A DNA stretch of 64,000 nucleotides from Tetrapyrgos nigripes (Eukaryota > Basidiomycota > Agaricomycetes > Agaricales > Campanellaceae): the NCBI GenBank assembly GCA_013368315.1, contig JAACJM010000107.1, positions 1-64,000 of the forward strand, read 5' to 3'. The translations under genes and the position numbers were made by a program. Of this stretch, positions 56,561-64,000 are shown piece after piece; the stretch's first letter is position 1; every line of letters starts with the position of its first letter. The notes beneath the pieces are model-generated. The model was given only the letters and a program-made list of their open reading frames with translations, had not been told where the DNA came from and did no database searches.

Positions 56561-59208
56561 TGTTACTGGCGGGCAGTGGTGTGCTGGCGGTATTGGTTTG
56601 CCATTGGCCGTCGTTCATTGTACACCTTCCGCCATACATCCAAAATCTTTCAATCTTTTATCGTCTCCAACGTCTCGTTTCCCATCGTACTCGTCTCGTC
56701 CCATTCCATCTCCATCTGTCCCGTCCCCGTCTTCCTTTATACTCTGTACTCCATACTCCAATCCTTCCTTCCGTCCCCCTTCCCCATCCCGTGGCCTTGG
56801 TCGTTTTTAAGCTCGTTTACGAGTTCGAGTTCGTGTTGGTTCTGTGGTCATGCTCGTTTCGGTGGTCGTGGTCGTGGTCATCGTTCTCCATTCCTTGTCT
56901 CTATCTCTGTCTACCTACGAGTTTCGCGTTTGGACTCTTTCCTGTTTCCTGTTACTTTTCATACTTTACCGTTCTTCATTTTTCACTGTCACTTCTACTT
57001 GTTGTGCTCGGCTCTTTTTTTTTGTTTTTGGGGGATTTTGGGCACTTCACTTCTTAGGGGTCTGTTCTTCTTTCATCGTTCTTCTTCTTCTTCTACTTTT
57101 CTTCTTTTTCGGCTGGTTTTGTCTCTTTCTTTTTGCTACGTTTTGACTCTTGGGTCTTGGCGAATTCTCTCAACAATTCCTCGCAATCTGTTCTGTGCTG
57201 GCAGTGGCTAGTGGGTACCCCTTCAACACGTTACACTGCAGCCGTATCCCATATCCGACATCCCGTATCCCATATCCCATATCCTGTGTCCCATATCCCG
57301 CCTTCCATGATCCATGATCTTCTCCCCATCCCCAATCTCCGGTTCCCAACACCGTCCGTCCGTCCTTCCATCCATCCGTTCAATCATCATCATCATCATC
57401 ATCTTTTCTCCAACACTATCCATTCATCCATCCAACATCCAGGACGTCGACAAAACGAAACCGAAACCGAAACGCCGTCGTCTTCAGACTCACCTTCACC
57501 CTTCGGCGTTACACTCACAGTCAAGACTTAAACGAAAACGATATACTGGCGATACAATAACAAAAACCATGACCATGACATGATGGCATTAGCATTGACA
57601 GACAGACAGACAGACCCAATTCCAAACGCTCCGCTACGCCGATACAGAGAGAGACACCAGGCTCCATGTTCCATACGAAACGGAAATGTGTAGTGTTAAC
57701 CGTAGACCTCAAGCTCATCGAGCGAGGCTTGTCTGCTTTGGCACAAGTTGGTCATTCATCGGATTCGTCAATCGGTGTGGTGCTCGTTGGTCATGGTCTC
57801 TCTCTACTATCTAGTCATATAGTATCCCGTCCCGCCAGCATTCTTCGGTCCTGGTCCAGTCACCCTCATCCATCGTCTATCCAACCCCACAGTCGTCCAA
57901 CGGTCCAACGGTCCTCCTATTCTTATTCGTCTTCCTTCTTCCTTCTTCCATGACTGGCCAGCCACCACGGGGATGAGTATGGGCACGGGGATGGGCATGG
58001 TTATGTCGCATCGTCACTCAAACGTCAAACGTTGGACCCGTCGGACCCGATGGATTCGTTGGGTATGTCACCATACACCATAGGCAGATGCTGATGGGTA
58101 CCGTGGACAGAGGCAGTGGATAGTAGGGATTTGAGGGCAGTGGAGATTGTGGGGATTGAGGGCATCGGGGCATTGGGCGTACTACAAAGGAACTAAGTTC
58201 GACCATGGACAACGGTACTGGTGTAACGGTGCAACGGGAGCTTGTATAGGGACTTGTACGCGTTGAGTTGTGGCAGCAAACATTGTCAATGACGTGACGG
58301 GTGATGACAATGGCTTGTCCCGCCGCGGCCATCATCGTCGTCATCGTCGTCATCCCATACTTGGCCATTGGGCATTGACTATTTGTCATCGTCATTCCCA
58401 GTTTCACCGACCGACTGACACCGACACCCGTCTCATGCCCAATACCCAATGCCCATCTCTCTCGCTCCCCGACTCCGAGTTGGCTTCGCCGTCTACACCT
58501 TCCAGACCTTCTACCTTTTACCCGCTACCGTACCATTCTCGATGGTTTATGGTCGTTGGGAATTGGGGGTTGGGGGCTGGGTATGATTTTTGGCCGTTGG
58601 TCGTTAGCCCGGACTCATTTTCAAACTTGAGACTCGAGACTCAACTCTCACCTCATACAGGACTTTTGAGCACGACGTTTGAGCTTGAGCTTCAAGTTGA
58701 CCTGTTGACCTGAACGTTCACTCCCGACGTTGACCTTGTTAATCTCGTTGACTACGTCTTTGCTTTAAGCTTGACGACCAGTCAGAGACAGATTGTTAGA
58801 GACCAGACCAGTCAATGACCAAGACCAAGACCAAGGCCGTGTCCGTGTCCGTCCGTGCCTGTCAATATCCAGACTCTGGATGCGTACCTCTAGTACCAGT
58901 ATTACGCATCGGCGTATCGGTTGGGTGGTCTTAGTTTGGTGAGACTGATACTAATGGGTAACTGAAGATTGCGAGTTGAGAGTAGGGATCTGAGTTACGT
59001 TAGGTTGGGCTTGGGCTTAGGTCATGGTTGGCACTTGGGTATTGGGTATTGGGTTGGGCTGTCGTTGGGAATTGGGACCAATTTGAACTGAGAACCTGAG
59101 AGCTTTGTTCCAATCCTTTATTCTCTATTCTCTAAATCCGTGTTTTGTCTGTTTGTCTGTCTGGTCATTGGCTCTTTGTCGTTCTCGTTTCCCACCTATA
59201 GCTACCTA
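56561..59208. other. Spacer E, inverted copy of the low-complexity spacer
   Basis: The reverse complement matches spacers A, B and D block by block (for example ccatcgtcatcgtcgtcat near 58,330; ggtaactgaagattgcgagt near 58,955), with deletions around 57,700-57,850. A ccatatc-type 7-bp tandem repeat lies at about 57,245-57,300. Open frames are composition artefacts. No gene is seen. Confidence 0.7.
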
Positions 59209-60443
59209 CACTGGAGGCGAGCTCATGGGAAGCGAGTCCTTCTGCTGCTTGACGGGAAGCAGACATTGTCCTTAGACCCTGCTCCTCACCGGTAATCATA
59301 AGGATGAAATGATAAACCTTGGACCAAGATGAAATTAATTAACACACAGATCCTGGATTGGGCGACAAGTCCATGAGATTTCTCCTAAACATTTCTATAT
59401 ACTAGTACACAGTAAAGGGTATGATGAAGTGTTGGGAGCTGTGCTGAATCAGAATGGGGAGTATGTAGAAGCTGCAAGTATGGCCGTACTAGACCTTGAT
59501 ATAGTGGCCCCAAATCAGATTTGGGTGCCACCGTTGAATAACTCGCTGGAGCAGAAGATAGGCTGAAGAATTTCTAAACATAGAAGGGAATAAAAACCGA
59601 CTATAAGGTAGAAGGATCAAGGTAGCAATAAAACCGGGTGGTAGAAATAGAAGGCAAACTCATCATTGTGTTTCAAACACCGTAAAATGTGGTGCAGTAG
59701 AGGGTAGAAGGCATAATTTGTGCAAGTATAAATTTGGGGGTAGAAAGGTGTCAAAAGAATGGTGCATCACAGAAGAGACAGTGGAAGAGAACGATATAAT
59801 GATATTGTGCAGTAGAGACATATCATAGAACATGGTAATGTTACGCACTAGCTCAGTCGAGGTGAAAGCAAGGTGGAAGGCAACAAAATGGATCAGTATA
59901 CCTCTAAAACTCCTCTTCCAGAATCTTGCCTGTTTTTGGCGAGAAAAATCGAAGTGGTGTCTGTGGTAGCGAGAATGGGGAGTGGTGGGCTGACGACAGA
60001 AACATGTATATTGTTGGTTGAGACTTGAAGGAGAGACGAAATCTGCCTGCAGTGAAAACAACACGAATTTGTGTGGCAGCAGGTGGTACCAAAAACAGAT
60101 TCTGACACCAGTATATGAGTGAGAGAGATAGAATGGAATGAGAAGCGAAAGCAAAAAGGTAGAGGATGAGGAGGATGGACAAGACGACGACGCGACAAAG
60201 GACAAGCGACGCGTCACCTGACCAATTGTCATCCTTTCTCACGCTGTTTCTATATATCATGGACCTCATAGTGAGGGTCGTGTCGCCCAATCCCGGATTT
60301 GTTTCCTCGTGGCAGCTCATAGGCCCAAGTCAAACTTGGGCCCTTCTGTTTCATGATTACTGGTGGGGAAGCAGGTCTAAGGTCAATGTCTGCTTCCTGT
60401 CAAGCAGCAAGAAGGCTCGCTTCCCATGAGCTCGCCTCCAGTG
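59209..60443. mobile_element. 1,235-bp CACTA-like non-autonomous element
   Basis: Ends CACTGGAGGCGAGCTCATGG and its inverted partner at 60,424-60,443 extend as imperfect inverted repeats of about 93 bp. The flanks are CTA on both sides (59,206-59,208; 60,444-60,446), a 3-bp target duplication as in CACTA/EnSpm elements. The same spot in other units (about 12,585, reverse strand: cctatagctagcattcaatg) is uninterrupted. The interior has a 189-codon minus-strand frame (59,663-60,232) rich in S, F and L without recognisable domains, so it is probably non-autonomous. Confidence 0.75.
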
Positions 60444-60585
60444 CTAGCACTCCATGAAGCATGAAACCTGTGTATGTATTATCCTACTATTTTAGTATCT
60501 AACTGCTATCTTCTTATTTATCCGACTTCGCCTTTCACCACTGACGATTGCAGTCAATCAATATCATAGCAATGTCAATCTCAAG

Positions 60586-61391
60586 GCAATATTTACAATT
60601 GCCATTGTAACACTATCACAACTTACAGACGATCACGGTAAATCGGTACATCATAGCAATGGCAACCCCACAGCCACCACGGGCGGCGATGGGTATTTAC
60701 AACCCATTTTTGAGCAGGCTTAAATCTCGAATTGTTCGCACAGTTTTTTCCCAGATAAAATTTGGCTTACTTGCCGTTGAAATGACGAAACTTGTATCAT
60801 AAGTATTTTCTAGATTATGTTATGATCAAACATTATAATTGATTTGTGGGATAAAAACCTCCCAAATAGGATGAGATTTGTGTGGCTTTGTAAAAATGTG
60901 TTCAAACCAGTGAGTATCTGTGCCTGATTTGGTGAGAAAATACTCAGAATTTTCTGACGCAGATTTGGCTCACATGCCTGCAAAGTATTCGCCACGCTTT
61001 TTGCATTGTGAGAGAAACCGTTTACGTAACTTTCTGTCACAGTGCAAAAAGCGTGGTGAATACTTTGCGGGCATGTGATCCAAATCTGCGTCAGAAAATT
61101 CTGAGTATTTTCACATCAAATCAGGCACAGATACTTCACTTGTTTGAACACATTTTTACAAAGCCACACAAATCTCATCCTATTTGGGAGGTTTTTATCC
61201 CACAAATCAATTATAATGTTTGATCATAACATAATCTAGAAAATACTTATGATACAAGTTTCGTCATTTTAACAGCAAGTAAGCCAAATTTTAGCTGGGA
61301 ACAAACTGTGTGAACAACTTGAGATTTAAGCCTGCTCAAAAATGGGTTGCAAATACCCATCGCTGTCCGCAGTGAGCAATATTTACAATTG
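60586..61391. repeat. Large foldback element with long arms and flanking 16-bp direct repeats
   Basis: 60,690-61,008 is an inverted copy (roughly 90% by eye) of 61,031-61,363, with a loop of about 22 bp (agaaaccgtttacgtaactt). The block is flanked by the direct repeat GCAATATTTACAATTG (60,586-60,601 and 61,376-61,391). Both arms carry the same short frame in mirror image (AKSVANTLQACEPNLRQKIL and AKSVVNTLRACDPNLRQKIL), an effect of the inverted repeat. It is inserted in, or replaces, spacer sequence of the DUF6535 copy 6 upstream region. Confidence 0.8.
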
Positions 61392-61591
61392 TAACTTCTT
61401 GCCTTCCCACGATCTGTGTTCCCATGACCCACTCACCGCAGCTGCAAATCACAATGTCTCTCAAAATTTTTCATAAACGATTAGTGACATGACCACTTAC
61501 GCTGCTCTAGTCGCCCGAGAACAAAAGCTCCTTTGTGGTTCGGGGTCTTCACTGGTCCTCACTCTGCAGAACTCCAAATGGGCCTTGTTAA

Positions 61592-62051
61592 TAGGGCCCG
61601 TCAGAGTAGCTTGATTCTGCAGTCGTGTACAGAGTAGAATCACTGGCTTGTAAGATTTTGAACACGCGTTTGCTTACAATTCTCTTCCCACGCAAGCACA
61701 CCACCACGAAGTCAACACCAAACAATAAAAATTGCAACTGCCAACCCGCAGCAGTTCCTCATTTTGAAGACACATTGCCCAAATTTTTCTACATAACTTA
61801 TGTACACTTTTAGGAAATCACTTACCCTTTTTTCCTTCAGGAAATACGACTTTACACATTTTAAGGCCTTTTTAAACCTACGAGGTCTCGCAGAAAAATC
61901 ACTGATGTAGTGGCAGTGCACTCGTGCAGGAATCAGCACATACACAGTCAGAGTCTAAAATATCTAAGTACAAGCTGGTGATTCTACTCTGTATGCGACT
62001 GCAGAATCAAACTGCTGATTCTGGCAAAATCAGCTACTCTGATGGGCCCTA
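61592..62051. mobile_element. 460-bp MITE flanked by TTAA
   Basis: TAGGGCCCGTCAGAGTAGC at the left and its inverted match GCTACTCTGATGGGCCCTA at the right continue as imperfect arms of about 65-85 bp. TTAA borders (61,588-61,591; 62,052-62,055) suggest a piggyBac-like insertion, although the paralogous empty site (reverse strand of about 22,160) reads cgttatctcc, so the target could also be TA or TTA. No coding sequence inside. Confidence 0.7.
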
Positions 62052-62130
62052 TTAATCTCCATACGAAATGAATTGCCCATAGCTTTTCATCATATACTCA
62101 ACAGCAACCAATCTGCTCATGCAGATGTCT

Positions 62131-62146
62131 TGAGTATATATACTCA
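62131..62146. promoter_or_regulatory. Palindromic TATA-like element, DUF6535 copy 6
   Basis: TGAGTATATATACTCA, 108 bp upstream of the copy 6 start codon; identical to the element at 22,064-22,079. Confidence 0.55.
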
Positions 62147-62254
62147 GACATTTTAGATGCTGTCTCGCAGCAGTACGCCCCATCAACTTCTTTACAAATG
62201 ATTTCTGCCTCACTCTCTGTCCAGATAGAAAGAGACGCTGAAAACCACCTACCA

Positions 62255-64000
62255 ATGTCTGCTCACCGTTTGCCTCAACCTGATTTGGAACAGAACAACA
62301 ATCATCAGCCCAATACTACTTATGGTGCTGGTAAGTAATGAATCAGGTTTCAAAAATGATAATGGTTCATGTCTCTGATGCACACAAAGAACATCCAGGT
62401 CAGTTCAAACTGACTTCAGATGACAATGCATGTTTGGGGTTATGGAGCATGTACCTTAGCCAAGCACATCAATATGACAAGACTCTTTTGGAAGGTTGGA
62501 AAAAGGACATGGACGGGATGCTACTCTTTGTATGTCTCTCTGTTACTCTTGTCACTCAGATTCCTGAAAAAAGTCCTAGTCTGCTCTTTATTTGGCTAGT
62601 CTTACTGTGCTCATCATTGAGAGCTACAAAAAGCTACAACTGGATCTGGCAGACTTGACCACATCCTTGCTTACCACCATATCTCTACAACTTGCATCTA
62701 TATCAAATGGGACAACGATGACAGTTGGACTTCCTAACACGTCCTTCAAGCCCATGCCATCATCATTGCTTTGCAACATGCTTTGGTTCCTCAGTCTCGC
62801 ATTAGCCCTCACTTGCTCACTGCTGGCAACATTCGTCCAGCAGTGGGCTCGAGACTTTTTGCACAAAACCACAATGCGGCCTTCTCCTATCATTCAAGCC
62901 AGAGTGCTTGCTTTCTCATACTTTGGGCTGTGGTGTTTTGGGATGCACACATTTGTGGAAGTCATCCCAATCCTGCTGCACATTTCTCTATTCTTTTTCT
63001 TTGCTGGTTTAGTTGCATTCCTGCTACCAGTCAATCTCCCTCTCACAATCCTCATGGCATGCGTGTTGTTCATCTTCGTGCTTGTCTATTCAGCTCTCAC
63101 ACTCTTCCCATTGCTATCTCTCAACACACCTTATCATACCCCAGTTTCCGATCTTCTTTGGCGCTTGGGCAAGGGCTTTTTTGTGCGAAAGCATGGCTTG
63201 GCTGGCGACTTCAGCCTTACCAAGGCAATGGTCGAGAAGTCACTGCACATATTGCCAGAGCGTGATTTTCGATGTATGGAATTTACTATGAAATTGTTAT
63301 ATTCTGATGCAGAGCTTGTCCCCATGTTTAGGGCTGTCTATGAAGCCATCACTAGTCCACAAGCTAGTGGTGTGCACCTCAAAAATTTTGGGGTTGTCGC
63401 TCCTTTCATCCAGTCGCCGAATCCCAAGAACAATATGATATCTTGTATACACCACTTTATTTCAGTCTCTGGGTCTTTGGCAGGATATGCCAAAGCTCGA
63501 GCTTATAATCTACAGCTTTGCCTTTACACCCTCAACTCCCTCACTTGGTTAATCATTCGACATGCCATAGAGAATGTAGCATCCAACTACAGCCAATATC
63601 CAGTCTTTTGGTTTAAGCATGACCTGCTGGAATTGCTGTCTTCTTCGTCCTCCTTGCCACAAAATTATCTCATCTTGACAATTGCAACACTATGAACCAG
63701 CTGAGTACAGAGCTTCAGGCAGTGCATAGAATGGATGTCTAAGGCACTGTCTTCTCCAAAGGCCAACACCGAGTGACTTGCAGAAGTCAGGTCCATCTTC
63801 ACCAATCTGTCTCAAGAAGACATTGATTGGACCTCAGAGAAATTTACACACCACTTCGACCAACTCGACAGCACTCTTCAAAATGCTTGTATGTCAGGCA
63901 TGACAGAAACCAAGGCAGTTGCTCTCATCCAGCAGGTGCAGGAGCACATCGCCCAACTCATGGACATGGCATGCTGGAAAGCCATGCTGATATCTGTGCT
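62255..64000 (+). pseudogene. DUF6535 membrane protein, copy 6, decayed and cut by the window edge
   Basis: Exons 62,255-62,330 (MSAHRLPQPDLEQNN), 62,399-62,529 (131 nt) and 62,580 onward follow the family structure. The four membrane segments are present (NMLWFLSLALALTCSLLAT; ILLHISLFFFFAGLVAFLL; TILMACVLFIFVLVYSALT). In-frame stops occur at 63,693-63,695 (CGA to TGA, same codon as in copy 3), a few codons later (AGCTGA), and at 63,773-63,775 (CGA to TGA). Homology continues in frame to position 64,000 without other breaks seen. Many CG dinucleotides of the other copies are TG or CA here. Pseudogene. Confidence 0.85.

Larger units (their letters stand above)
61392..62254. other. 5' flank of DUF6535 copy 6
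   Basis: Apart from the MITE at 61,592-62,051, this matches the reverse complement of the upstream regions of copies 2-4 (gcaaatcacaatgtctctc at about 61,444; gatgtcttgagtatatatac at about 62,124). No gene is seen. Confidence 0.65.

Noticed and set aside
59663..60232. 189-codon frame inside the CACTA-like element as a transposase
   Set aside because: No catalytic motif or similarity to transposases is seen; the composition (S, F, L) suggests chance.
60810..61223. Two similar small proteins on opposite strands (AKSVxNTL...NLRQKIL)
   Set aside because: They are the two arms of one inverted repeat, so their similarity is not independent evidence of coding.

Overview
The window is nuclear DNA from an Agaricomycete (mushroom-forming basidiomycete). 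The evidence is many short GT-AG introns of about 45-75 nt, a paralogous array of DUF6535 membrane-protein genes (a family expanded in Agaricomycetes), a fungal TET/JBP-like dioxygenase relic, and two compact, divergent housekeeping genes: an ALYREF/Yra1 mRNA-export factor and the NAT10/Kre33 RNA cytidine acetyltransferase. I cannot name the species.

Layout. The left 39 kb is an array of one repeated unit. On the minus strand each unit reads ALYREF copy, then about 3 kb of low-complexity spacer, then a DUF6535 gene. Unit A covers about 0.7-8.5 kb, B about 8.6-16.4 kb, C about 17.2-22.7 kb (truncated) and D about 31.6-39.0 kb. Unit D carries the only intact ALYREF gene, 47 bp from the start codon of NAT10 (39.0-43.7 kb, plus strand). 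Between C and D lies a foreign 8.9-kb block (22.7-31.6 kb) of decayed transposon-associated genes: an RNase H1 N-terminal-like protein, a TET/JBP-like 2OG-Fe(II) dioxygenase, and a multi-exon gene of unknown function. Nearly every intron I can define in that last gene contains the 12-nt palindrome CTTTTGCWAAAG, usually 14-15 nt after the 5' splice site.

Right of NAT10 is a second duplicated module: NAT10 last exon, F-box gene (minus strand), DUF6535 gene (plus strand). It occurs about three times (43.4-46.4, 46.5-49.4 and 49.5-55.4 kb) and includes truncated leftovers. The last 9 kb (55.6-64 kb) is an inverted copy of the left-hand unit: ALYREF pseudogene, spacer, DUF6535.

Because the units are duplicated, several small transposon insertions can be compared with an uninterrupted paralogous site. 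These are a 1,482-bp Tc1/mariner copy 3 bp upstream of a DUF6535 start codon, a 747-bp TIR element, a 99-bp TA-flanked MITE, a 1,235-bp CACTA-like element, a large foldback element and a TTAA-flanked MITE. Premature stops in the decayed genes are repeatedly CGA-to-TGA changes, which suggests CpG deamination of a silenced, probably methylated region. DUF6535 copies 1, 2, 4 and 5, the three full F-box genes, ALYREF (unit D), NAT10 and the Tc1 transposase have open reading frames.
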